From Streptomyces violaceusniger (GTDB lineage: Bacteria; Actinomycetota; Actinomycetes; Streptomycetales; Streptomycetaceae): a DNA stretch of 64,000 bases. Of this stretch, positions 28,132 to 36,722 are shown one piece after another. Numbering within the stretch: the stretch's first letter is position 1; each line of letters begins with the position of its first letter. The notes beneath the pieces were generated by a model. The model did no database searches. It was not told the origin of the DNA and worked only from the letters and a program-made list of their open reading frames with translations. Location: NCBI GenBank assembly GCA_005405945.1, contig BJHW01000001.1, positions 1,612,001-1,676,000 of the forward strand, given 5' to 3'. Made by a program: the position numbers and the translations under genes.

Positions 28132-28566
28132 TCAGTCCGGCACCTTTTCGAGCAGGGCGCGTGCGGCGAGCCGATAGCCCACGGCGCCGAGCCCGAAGAT
28201 GACCCCCGTGGCCAGCGGTCCGGTCACCGACTCATGGCGGAACTGCTCGCGGGCCCAGACATTCGACAGATGCACTTCTATCCAAGGCCGCGGATAGTTG
28301 GCCAGTGCGTCCCTGAGGCCCCATCCGGCCATCATGAGGGCGGCCGGATTGATGATGGCGCCGACCGTGTCGTAGTTCCCCTGAATGGTTTGGATGATCT
28401 CCGCTTCGCCGTCGAACTGGTAGGAATCCACTTTCCAGCCGCGCTCCGCGACCTCTTCTCCGACCCAGCGCTCGATGTCCTGCAGCGTATCCGTGCCATA
28501 GATCTCGGGCTGGCGCTTCCCCAGGATGCCGAGATTCGGCCCGTTCACCAACAACAGCCTGCTCAC
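28132..28566 (-). CDS. Type II aminodehydroquinate dehydratase (RifJ-like)
   Basis: 144 residues from GTG 28566 (ATG 28581 is possible). The type II dehydroquinase fold starts SRLLLVNGPNLGILGKRQPEIYG with the catalytic Arg and Tyr, and IEVHLSN holds the active-site His. The usual NPGAYTHTS segment is replaced by NPAALMMAGWGL. In AHBA synthesis this enzyme turns 5-deoxy-5-amino-3-dehydroquinate into aminodehydroshikimate, the substrate of AHBA synthase. It is divergent from the AHBA synthase gene and co-directional with the ROK kinase. Confidence 0.88.
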   Translation of the reverse strand: MSRLLLVNGPNLGILGKRQPEIYGTDTLQDIERWVGEEVAERGWKVDSYQFDGEAEIIQTIQGNYDTVGAIINPAALMMAGWGLRDALANYPRPWIEVHLSNVWAREQFRHESVTGPLATGVIFGLGAVGYRLAARALLEKVPD

Positions 28567-28792
28567 TGCGCACCTCACCATGTGGGGTCGGCTGAATTAC
28601 AGCGGCTCATCACGGAAGTGCCATTTATAGCACGGCACCCTTGGCCTCGGTGCGGGAGTTTGATCGACCGCGTTTTTAAGGGGGCTATAGGGGGCGCTGA
28701 GGGGGAATGACGTTTCGCCCGCCGTCCGGTTAGCGTGCTAATGCGTCCGCCGCGGACCTGCCTCCATAACGCATTAAGGGAGTAGGGAAATC

Positions 28793-29959
28793 ATGAGCAA
28801 TGGTGTGCGACTGGGATCCGAGCTGCCCGCATGGCCGAGTTACGGCGACGAGGAACGCGAGGCCCTGATCCGGGCCCTGGAGCAGGGGCAATGGTGGCGC
28901 ATCGGGGGCGGTGAGGTCGATGCCTTCGAGGCGGAGTTCGCCGCGGCCCATGGCAGCGAGCACGCCCTGGCGGTCACCAACGGGACGCACGCGCTGGAGC
29001 TCGCCCTCGAGGTGCTCGGCGTCGGCGCCGGCTCCGAGGTGATCGTTCCCGCGTTCACCTTCATCTCCTCCTCGCAGGCCGCGCAGCGGCTGGGCGCGGT
29101 AGCCGTTCCCGTGGACGTGGATCCGGACACGTACTGCATCGATCCGTCGGCGGTCGAGGCGGCCATCGGCCCGAAGACCCGCGCGATCATGCCGGTGCAC
29201 ATGGCGGGGCAGATGTGCGACATGGACGCGCTGGACAAGCTGTCCGCCGACTCGGGGGTGCCGCTGATCCAGGACGCGGCCCACGCCCACGGGGCGCGAT
29301 GGCGCGGCAAGAGGGTCGGCGAGCTGGGCTCGGTCGCGGCGTTCAGCTTCCAGAACGGCAAGCTGATGACCGCCGGTGAGGGCGGCGCCGTGCTCTTCCC
29401 CGACGCCGAGATGTACGAGAAGGGCTTCGTCCGGCACAGCTGTGGACGTCCGCGCACCGACCGCGGCTACTTCCACCGCACCTCGGGCTCCAACTTCCGG
29501 CTGAACGAGTTCTCCGCCGCGGTGCTGCGCGCCCAACTCGCCCGTCTGGAGGGCCAGATCACCACGCGTGAGCAGCGCTGGCCGCTGCTGAACCGGCTGC
29601 TCGCCGAGATCCCCGGTGTCGTACCGCAGTCGCGCGACGACCGCGGCGACCGCAACCCGCACTACATGGCGATGTTCCGGGTGCCGGGCATCAGCGAGGA
29701 GCGCCGCGCCAAGGTCGTCGACGTGCTCATCGAGCGCGGGGTGCCCGCGTTCGTCGCCTTCCGCGCGATCTACCGCACGGACGCCTTCTGGGAGGTCGCG
29801 GCGCCGGACCTGACGGTGGACGAGCTCGCCCGCCGCTGCCCGCACTCCGAGGCGCTCACCCGCGACTGCGTATGGCTGCACCACCGGGTGCTGCTGGGCA
29901 GCGAGGAGCAGATGCACGAAGTGGCCGCCGTCGTCGCCGACGTGCTCGCGGACGCATGA
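28793..29959 (+). CDS. rifK: 3-amino-5-hydroxybenzoate (AHBA) synthase
   Basis: 388 residues, DegT/DnrJ-type PLP enzyme; the symbol is for the RifK homologue. The PLP lysine is Lys190 in FQNGKLMTAGEGG, QDAAHAHGA binds the cofactor, and the sequence is RifK-like throughout (WWRIGGGEVDAFE, NFRLNEFSA). It aromatises aminodehydroshikimate to AHBA, the starter unit of ansamycins, and probably also acts earlier as the transaminase making UDP-kanosamine (pathway knowledge). Start ATG 28793 follows AAGGGAGTAGGG. It overlaps the oxidoreductase gene by ATGA, so the two are co-translated. Confidence 0.93.
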   Translation: MSNGVRLGSELPAWPSYGDEEREALIRALEQGQWWRIGGGEVDAFEAEFAAAHGSEHALAVTNGTHALELALEVLGVGAGSEVIVPAFTFISSSQAAQRLGAVAVPVDVDPDTYCIDPSAVEAAIGPKTRAIMPVHMAGQMCDMDALDKLSADSGVPLIQDAAHAHGARWRGKRVGELGSVAAFSFQNGKLMTAGEGGAVLFPDAEMYEKGFVRHSCGRPRTDRGYFHRTSGSNFRLNEFSAAVLRAQLARLEGQITTREQRWPLLNRLLAEIPGVVPQSRDDRGDRNPHYMAMFRVPGISEERRAKVVDVLIERGVPAFVAFRAIYRTDAFWEVAAPDLTVDELARRCPHSEALTRDCVWLHHRVLLGSEEQMHEVAAVVADVLADA

Positions 29960-31077
29960 GCGCCCCGGACATCGGCGAGAGGCCGATCCGGACGGCCGTG
30001 GTGGGGCTGGGGTGGGCGGCCCGCTCGATCTGGCTGCCCCGGCTCCGCCGCAACCCCGCCTTCACCGTGACCGCCGCGGTGGATCCCGACGAGCGCGGCC
30101 GCGCGGCCGTGGCGGAGGCCGAGCCGGAGGGCGCGGACCGGTTACCGCTGCTGGCGGCGGTCCACGACCTGGACCCCGCCGAGGTGGATCTGGCGGTCGT
30201 CGCGGTGCCCAACCATCTGCACTGCGCGGTCGCCGGCGAGCTGCTGACCAAGGGCATTCCGGTGTTCCTGGAGAAGCCGGTGTGCCTGACCTCGGAGGAG
30301 GCCGAGCTGCTGGCCGCCGCGGAGCGCTCCGGTGGCGCGGTGCTGCTGGCCGGCAGCGCGGCGCGCTACCGCGCCGATGTGCGCGGGCTGTACCGGATCG
30401 CCGCCCGGCTGGGCCACATCCGCCATGTCGAACTCGCCTGGGTGCGGGCGCGCGGCGTACCCGACCGGGGCGGCTGGTTCACCCAGCGGTCGCTCGCGGG
30501 CGGCGGGGCGCTGGTCGACCTGGGCTGGCATCTGTTCGACATCGCGGTTCCGCTGCTGGGCACCGCCGCGTTCCGGCACGCCATCGGCACCGTGTCCGCC
30601 GACTTCATCACCCAGCGGTCCTCGCGGGCCGCGTGGCGCGACGACGGCGGCCCGGCGCTCCCGGGCGCCACCGACGTCGAGGACACCGCGCGCGGATTCC
30701 TCATCACCGACGACGGCCGTTCGGTCGTGCTGCACGCGAGCTGGGCCTCGCACGAGGCGCTGGACACCACCCGGGTCACGATCGACGGCAGCGGCGGCAG
30801 CGCGACCTTGCGCTGCACCTTCGGGTTCAGCCCGAACCGCCTCGAGAAGTCCACCCTCACCCGCACCGTCGACGGTACGACCCGCCCGGTGGCCGTACCC
30901 ACCGAACCGATCGGCACCGAGTACGACCGGCAGCTCGACATGCTTCCCGCGCAGCTGCGCGATCCGGCGGGGCGGGGGCGGGTGATCGAGGAGGTCCGCC
31001 GGACCATCGGCGCCATCGAACGGGTCTACACCTCGGCCAGGATCCCCCGGGAGGTCCGGGAGTCGGCACCGGTGTGA
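29956..31077 (+). CDS. rifL: Gfo/Idh/MocA oxidoreductase of AHBA synthesis (RifL-like)
   Basis: 373 residues; symbol given by homology and position. The N-terminal Rossmann fold has VVGLGWAARSIWLPRL, the catalytic EKP motif sits in FLEKPVCLT, and the C-terminal sheet domain includes GGALVDLGWHLFD. RifL is thought to oxidise UDP-glucose at C3 so that RifK can aminate it (pathway model). Start ATG 29956 overlaps the AHBA synthase stop. A 160-bp gap with no gene separates it from the phosphatase. Confidence 0.87.
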   Translation: MSAPDIGERPIRTAVVGLGWAARSIWLPRLRRNPAFTVTAAVDPDERGRAAVAEAEPEGADRLPLLAAVHDLDPAEVDLAVVAVPNHLHCAVAGELLTKGIPVFLEKPVCLTSEEAELLAAAERSGGAVLLAGSAARYRADVRGLYRIAARLGHIRHVELAWVRARGVPDRGGWFTQRSLAGGGALVDLGWHLFDIAVPLLGTAAFRHAIGTVSADFITQRSSRAAWRDDGGPALPGATDVEDTARGFLITDDGRSVVLHASWASHEALDTTRVTIDGSGGSATLRCTFGFSPNRLEKSTLTRTVDGTTRPVAVPTEPIGTEYDRQLDMLPAQLRDPAGRGRVIEEVRRTIGAIERVYTSARIPREVRESAPV

Positions 31078-31237
31078 ACCGCGCCGGCACCGGCCGCCGC
31101 CTCACCGCCTCCTCGGCTCCGCCGCCGTCATTTCCGTTCCACGGACCGCGATTTCCGGTCCGCGTTCTCCGGACCGCGTCCGAGACCCGGACCGGCGGTC
31201 CGCCGTACCGGCCCTGCCCCCACTACGGGAGTGCTCA

Positions 31238-31921
31238 ATGACCAGCCATCCGATCAGTCACGGCGGCCCGCTCTCCGGCGCGGGTGTCGCCCCGGTCACC
31301 TCGGTGGTCTTCGACCTCGACGGTGTCCTCGTCAACAGCTTCGCGGTGATGCGCGAGGCGTTCACCCTCGCCTACGCCGAGGTCGTCGGCGACGGTGAGC
31401 CACCCTTCGAGGAGTACAACCGCCATCTGGGCCGCTACTTCCCCGACATCATGCGGATCATGGGTCTGCCGCTGGAGATGGAGGGCCCGTTCGTCCGCGA
31501 GAGCTACCGGCTCGCCCACCTGGTGGAGATGTTCGACGGTGTGCCCGAGCTGCTGTCGGAGCTGCGCCACCGCGGCATCCGGCTCGCCGTGGCCACCGGG
31601 AAGAGCGGACCACGGGCGCGTTCGCTGCTCGACACCCTCGGCATCCAGGGGCAGTTCGAGGTGATCCTCGGCTCCGACGAGGTGGCCCGGCCCAAGCCCG
31701 CGCCGGACATCGTGCTGAAGGCGATGGACATCATGGGCGCGGACCCCGACCGCACCGTGATGGTCGGGGACGCGGTGACCGACCTGGCCAGCGCGCGCGG
31801 GGCCGGGATCACCGCCGTGGCCGCGATGTGGGGCGAGACCGACGAGAAGACCCTGCTCGCGGCGGAGCCCGATGTGATCCTGCACAAGCCGTCCGAACTG
31901 CTGTCGCTGACGGTTCCATAG
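31238..31921 (+). CDS. rifM: HAD-superfamily phosphatase of AHBA synthesis (RifM-like)
   Basis: 227 residues; symbol by homology and context. HAD motifs are VFDLDGVLVNS (nucleophile Asp), AVATGKS, KPAPD and VMVGDAVTDL. The cap is of the small helical type seen in CbbY/Gph-like enzymes. RifM is proposed to release kanosamine from its UDP form or act on a sugar phosphate in the pathway. Start ATG 31238 follows GGGAG. It closes the plus-strand arm of the AHBA block; aminoDAHP synthase and aminoDHQ synthase genes (rifH, rifG) are not in the window. Confidence 0.85.
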   Translation: MTSHPISHGGPLSGAGVAPVTSVVFDLDGVLVNSFAVMREAFTLAYAEVVGDGEPPFEEYNRHLGRYFPDIMRIMGLPLEMEGPFVRESYRLAHLVEMFDGVPELLSELRHRGIRLAVATGKSGPRARSLLDTLGIQGQFEVILGSDEVARPKPAPDIVLKAMDIMGADPDRTVMVGDAVTDLASARGAGITAVAAMWGETDEKTLLAAEPDVILHKPSELLSLTVP

Positions 31922-31938
31922 GCCCGTCCGGCCGACCG

Positions 31939-32400
31939 ATGCCTCCGCCCGGGGTCCGGGTCCCCGCACAGGGCCCGGGCCCCGGCTCGTACCTTCCAGG
32001 AACTCGACCGCCCTCCGGAACGACTGCCCCGGGGCGTGGCGTCACGCGGGGACGGACGTCAGGCCCCGGTGGTCGAGCCACCGCCCGGCTGCTCGCCACG
32101 CAGCTGACCACGGTCGTCGGCGCCATTGCGCTGCTCGCCGCGCTGGCACTGGCCGCCACCGGCACCCTGGCCCGTCGACTGCCCGTGCCGCCCCGACTGC
32201 CCCTGGCGATCGCCTGGGCCGGTACCGCGGCTGGCGTGGCCATGGGGGTCGCCACGCTCACGCTCACCGTCGCGTCCCTCCTGGCCACGGACTGGCCGCT
32301 GCTCGCTCTGGCCGGGGCCTTCGCCGCCGTATCACACGCGGTCGTCGCTCCCTCGGCCCGCGCCTGCCGCCGGTGCGCCCGGCTGGCCCGCGTCCTGTAG
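31939..32400 (+). CDS. Small hypothetical membrane protein
   Basis: 153 residues from ATG 31939. A Pro/Gly-rich cytoplasmic start is followed by about three hydrophobic helices (LTTVVGAIALLAALALAATG, then WAGTAAGVAMGVATLTLTVA, then LLALAGAFAAVSHAVVA) and a short Arg/Cys tail. No family recognised. It begins 17 bp after the phosphatase, so it may be co-transcribed, but a role in AHBA synthesis is not implied. Confidence 0.5.
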   Translation: MPPPGVRVPAQGPGPGSYLPGTRPPSGTTAPGRGVTRGRTSGPGGRATARLLATQLTTVVGAIALLAALALAATGTLARRLPVPPRLPLAIAWAGTAAGVAMGVATLTLTVASLLATDWPLLALAGAFAAVSHAVVAPSARACRRCARLARVL

Positions 32401-32441
32401 GGCTCGCGTTCCACACCAGCCGGGCGAGCGGTGACGTACAG

Positions 32442-32482
32442 GGCGCGGCGGGCAGCCGCTGAGACCTGCCGCCCGCCGCGCC
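32442..32482. terminator. Bidirectional hairpin terminator
   Basis: Arms GGCGCGGCGGGC (32442-32453) and its complement (32471-32482) form a 12-bp stem between the convergent membrane protein and sigma factor genes. Confidence 0.6.
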
Positions 32483-32500
32483 CCGCACCATCGCGCGGGC

Positions 32501-33169
32501 TCAGCCCGCCAACCGCACCGGTTCCGCGGCCTTCTCGGCCGCGGCCAGCAGTGCGTTGATGTCCTCGCGGGCGCGGGCCACGCGGGAACGTACGGTGCCG
32601 ATGGGGCAGCCGGTGGCGGTGGCGGCGTCCGCGTACGGCAGGCCCAGCACCTTGGTGAGGAGGAACATCTCACGGCGCGCCGGGGCGAGCGCCGCCAGCA
32701 GATCCATCAGCGCCACCCCCTCGTCGAACCCGGGGAGCCCGACGGGCTGCGCCCGTTCGGCCACCTCCTGCCAGTCGTCGGCGTCCAGCGTGCGGGGGCG
32801 GGCGGCGGCCATGCGGTAGCGGTCGACGACCACACGGCGGGCGATCGACAGCAGCCACGTGCGGGCCGATGAGCGGCCCGCGAAACGCGACAGCCCGGTC
32901 AGCGCCCGCAGATACGTTTCCTGGGCAAGGTCCTCACAGCCGTGGGGATCGGCGCTGAGATGGAGCACGAAGCGGCGCACATCGCGGTAGGTGGCGCGGA
33001 TGAAGTGGTCGACCGCGTCGCGGTCGCCGTCACGGGCGGCCAGCGCCCATTCGGTGACCTGGCGGTCGTTCGCCGCGGTGGCCGAGCCGTGCCCGTGCAC
33101 GGCAGCGGGCTGCACGGCAGCGGGTTGCACGGCTCTCCTCGGTGTGGCGGACAGCGTGGGGGAAGGCAT
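32501..33169 (-). CDS. ECF-type sigma factor
   Basis: 222 residues. Sigma region 2 contains RRFVLHLSADPHGCEDLAQETYLRAL and region 4 has LPYADAATATGCPIGTVRSRVARA. The N-terminal ~30 residues are Ala/Pro-rich with a short duplicated AVQPA. I chose ATG 33169 with GGAAGGA ahead; TTG 33175 is possible. No anti-sigma gene is adjacent. The next gene upstream on the same strand encodes a Met/His-rich membrane protein, so a metal or redox trigger is possible (inference). Confidence 0.88.
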   Translation of the reverse strand: MPSPTLSATPRRAVQPAAVQPAAVHGHGSATAANDRQVTEWALAARDGDRDAVDHFIRATYRDVRRFVLHLSADPHGCEDLAQETYLRALTGLSRFAGRSSARTWLLSIARRVVVDRYRMAAARPRTLDADDWQEVAERAQPVGLPGFDEGVALMDLLAALAPARREMFLLTKVLGLPYADAATATGCPIGTVRSRVARAREDINALLAAAEKAAEPVRLAG

Positions 33170-33403
33170 CGTCAAACGTCCTTCGGAAGGCGGTGAACGG
33201 CATACCGGCAGGCGCCACCGACGCGCGAGGCGCGGCGGGGCGGCACGGGGCCGGCGGTGCCGACGGATGGGGCCGACGCCGGGCAGGCGCCGGTACTCCG
33301 CCCGTCACCGGCGTCCGCCCCGGATCGGGGCGGTGCCCCAGGTCGGGTCAGGACCCCACAGCGGGGCGGGACCCCACACCAGGGCAGGGGAAGGACGGGC
33401 GGT

Positions 33404-34153
33404 TCAGCAGGCGGCGAACCGCGCCGGTGGCCCTCTGCGGAGGATGACGTGCCGTAGCAGGACTCCGCGCAACCGGCGGGCGATGGCCGGGGCGGACGGC
33501 CACGCGGGCAGCGGAGTGGCGCCCGCACCCAGGACGCGCAGGGCGAGAACGAGCGGGACGAACAGCAGGGCCGCGAGCGCGCGGCCGAGCCGGAAAGCGG
33601 CGCGCTCACCGCGCCACAGCCACAACCCGCAGATCAGCGCGGCGAGAAGGTGGGCCGTGGCCATGCCCGGCCCGCCCGGTCCCGCCCAGGGCCAGGGCAG
33701 ATGGCCCATGGACGGCGTGGCGGCGGACATCGCGTCAGCGCCGTGGTGCATATGGCCCATGGCGGCGCCGCTCATTGGTCCGGCGTCCATGTCCCGCATG
33801 CCGGGCTTCCCGTCGCCCGTGGCGCTCCCCGCCACGGGGGCGACTGTCGCCTCCGCGAACCGGAACGCCATGTGCAGGCCGAGTTGGGCGACCAGCGTCG
33901 CACCGGTCACGACCAACGCACCGCGCTCGCGCCCGGTGATCCACCACGCGGCGGCCGTCGTCCCGGCGAACGCGGCGGCCACGGCCCACACCGGCAGGGT
34001 GTCACCGGACATCAGCACGTGTCCGAGCGCCGTCACCACGACGCACACCGCCGCGAACACGGCGGCTCGTGCGAGGCGGAACGGTGGCCGGGCGGACATG
34101 GCAGCCATGGTGCCAGCCGTGGCCGGCGTGCGTGACGGTGGCTCGATCTTCAT
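33404..34153 (-). CDS. Polytopic membrane protein with Met/His-rich loop
   Basis: 249 residues with about six membrane helices (AAVFAAVCVVVTALGHVLM and so on). The central loop, residues ~115-155, is packed with Met and His (GMRDMDAGPMSG, MGHMHHGADAM) and looks like a copper or silver binding loop. Similar proteins sit by copper genes in Streptomyces (from memory). Start ATG 34153, with GTG 34156 also possible. It lies 234 bp ahead of the ECF sigma gene; nothing recognisable lies in that gap. Confidence 0.72.
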   Translation of the reverse strand: MKIEPPSRTPATAGTMAAMSARPPFRLARAAVFAAVCVVVTALGHVLMSGDTLPVWAVAAAFAGTTAAAWWITGRERGALVVTGATLVAQLGLHMAFRFAEATVAPVAGSATGDGKPGMRDMDAGPMSGAAMGHMHHGADAMSAATPSMGHLPWPWAGPGGPGMATAHLLAALICGLWLWRGERAAFRLGRALAALLFVPLVLALRVLGAGATPLPAWPSAPAIARRLRGVLLRHVILRRGPPARFAAC

Positions 34154-34412
34154 CACGCGGGTGACAAGCGTGGCCCGTGAATCGCCTCCGCCTGACCCCT
34201 GTGGGCCGGCTCACAGAAGATGCCCGGAACTCGTCTGCGTGTTCCGCCGACGACTCAACCGGCGCGGTCGGCAATGCGCCCGCCCCCGCCGTTGCCCCCG
34301 GACCAGGAGTCGTCCATGTCCACTGAGCCACCGACCGCCATTTGCCATCTCGGCAAGACGGTTTGCCTGCCTCCGGAGCAGGCTCGCATGGTGGGCCGTG
34401 GAGGTGGTCAAG

Positions 34413-35443
34413 GTGACCGATGTGCTGGAGAACGCCTACGACGTGGTGGTGATCGGCGGCGGCGCCGCGGGGCTGAGCGGGGCGCTGACGCTGGCCCGGG
34501 CGCGGCGCTCGGTGGTGGTGATCGACGCGGGCGCCCCGCGCAACGCCCCGGCCTCGGGGGTGCACGGACTGCTGGCCCGGGACGGGATCCCCCGGCCGAG
34601 CTGGTGGAGCGGGGTCGGGCCGAGGTCCGCGGCTACGGCGGTCAGGTGGTGTCCGGCGAGGTGGGCGCCGTGGCCCGGGAGGAGCCCGGGTTCCAGGTGA
34701 CCCTGACCGACGGCCGGACCGTCCGCGCACTCCGGCTGCTGCTGGCCACCGGGCTGGTCGACAAGCTGCCGGACGTCCCCGGGCTGCGGTCCCGGTGGGG
34801 CCGCGATGTGGTGCACTGTCCGTACTGCCACGGCTGGGAGATCCGCGACCGGCCCATCGGCGTACTGGGCAGCGGGCCGCTGTCGGTGCACCAGGCGCTG
34901 CTCTTCCGGCAGTGGAGCGACGACATCACCTTCTTCTCCCACACCTTGCCGGTGCCGACCGGCGAGGAGGCGGAGCAGCTGGCCGCCCGTGGCGTCCGCG
35001 TGGTGGACGCCGAGGTGGCGTCCCTGGAGATCGCCGAGGACCGTCTCGTCGGTGTGCGCCTGCGCGACGGCAGCCTGGTCAAGCGCGAGGCGCTGGCCGT
35101 CGCGCCCCGGATGGCGGCGCGCACCGGCTTCCTGACGGCGCTCGGCCTGCGGCCGGTGGAACATCCGAGTGGCGCCGGTGAGCACATCCCGTCCGACGCG
35201 ACCGGGCGCACCGATGTGCCCGGGGTGTGGGTCGCGGGCAATGTCACCGATCTGTCCGCCCAAGTGGGTGCCGCCGCGGCGGCGGGAGCGACCGCGGCCG
35301 CCCACATCAACGCGGATCTGGTCGCCGAGGAGACCCGACGGGCCGTCGCCGCGGCACGGGCCCGCGACGAGGTGGCGTTCTCCGCGGAGGTGGAATCGCG
35401 GGTCTGCGAAGCGGTGTTGGGCGACCGCCGCCACGGCCTGTGA
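34413..35443 (+). CDS. Thioredoxin reductase-like FAD/NAD(P) oxidoreductase (one frame break)
   Basis: About 343 residues. FAD site DVVVIGGGAAGLSGAL, second nucleotide-binding segment IGVLGSGPLSVHQA, C-terminal FAD motif GVWVAGNVTDLS. The active-site pair is in HCPYCHGWE, a CxxC typical of a TrxR-like branch whose electron acceptor is unknown. The N-terminal 59 residues are joined by one more C in the CCCCC run at 34589-34593 (DGIPPAELVERG). Start GTG 34413 has GGAGG eight bases ahead. TTTGCC-ATCTC-GGCAA at about 34341-34356 is a small dyad in the upstream region. Confidence 0.83.
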
Positions 35444-35617
35444 CGTGCGACAGGCGGCCCGTGGCGGGCAGCGGGCGGCCCGTGGCGTACGGCAGGCGGT
35501 GCGCGGCAGGCGCCCCTCAGTGCGCCCGCACCACTCACACCCAGCGGGGCCGGGACCTCTGGCGGGCGGTCCCGGCCAGGCGACGCATCACCGAGCCACC
35601 ACAGCCGATGGGCCGCG

Positions 35618-36540
35618 TCAGTAGACGGTGAGGCCGTAGGCGCTCAGCACCTCCTGGATCGGCTGGTAGTAGGTGGTACCTCCGGAGGTGCAGTCCCCGG
35701 AGCCGCCCGAGAGAATGCCGACAATCTTGTCGCCCGCGTAGAGCGGACCACCGCTGTCGCCCGGCTCGGCGCAGATATTGGTCTGGATCAGTCCGTAGAC
35801 GATGTCACCGCCGCCGTAGTTGATGGTCGCGTTGAGCGCGGTGACCACACCGCACCGGACACCGGTCGTGCCACCCCGGCGGCAGACCTGCTGGCCCACG
35901 TGGGCGGTGGCGGTCCCGGTGATGTCGACGGTCCCCACGGTCCCGGGGTGCGGAACGGCCGTATTGGTGTACCGGACGACGCCGTAGTCATTGCCCGGGA
36001 AGCTGGTGCCGGTGGTCGGGCCGACCGGGGTGGTCGCACCGGAGCCGGTGTACCAGGTGGCGTTGCCATCGGTGCAGTGGCCGGCGGTGACGAAGTAATA
36101 CGTGGCGCCGCTCTGCACATTGACCCCCGCGGAGCAGCGCACCCCGTGGAGGAGTAGATCCCGTCGCCACCCGAGAGGAGGGTCCGCAGCGGGCCGTCGA
36201 GCCGCTCGACGGTGACGGCGCCACCGAAGCGCTCGGCGGTGCGGTCGATCCTGGCCAGGTCGGCGCCCCGAACCGTGGAGCCGACGAGGACGCGCAGCGT
36301 TCCGGTGCGCTCGTCCACGGTCCAGGCGGTGCCCGAGGCATCCAGGGACTCCACGGCCGCGGCGGCAGCGGACGCGGAAGGGGACGTGGACGACAACGCG
36401 GGAGGGGACGTGGCGGTGGGCACGGAGGAAGCGGCCGCACTCGTGCCGACCGTGGCGAGGGCTGCCGTGACGAACAGACCGGACACCGCGGCGATCGTCC
36501 GCAACCGACCACGTCGTCTGGTGCGGCGTGCTGTTCTCAC
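35618..36540 (-). CDS. Secreted chymotrypsin-like (S1E, streptogrisin-type) protease
   Basis: About 307 residues. Start GTG 36540 has AAGGAGG ahead. A signal peptide ([21 protein letters not shown]) is followed by a pro-region ending [10 protein letters not shown] and the mature enzyme: TAGHC (His), GNDYGVV (Asp) and GDSGGPLY (Ser), with paired Cys as in alpha-lytic/streptogrisin proteases. One more base in the CCCC run at 36142-36145 joins pro-region and mature part (STGVRCSAG). The product is exported and self-processed; the role is extracellular protein breakdown. A 174-bp gap to the flavoprotein gene holds no gene. Confidence 0.88.
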
Positions 36541-36722
36541 CCGAACCTCCTTGTAAGGGGCGGTAGTTGGTCCAGCCGCCTCATTGTGCCCGTGGCCGGG
36601 CGGACGCGTAACCCACCTCCCCGCGCCCTCGCGGACCCACCCTTGATCAGCACACTGATCGATCAAACGATGCCGCGGACTCCCCCGCCGAATGCGACGA
36701 GGGGAGTGTTATAAATGCCGTT

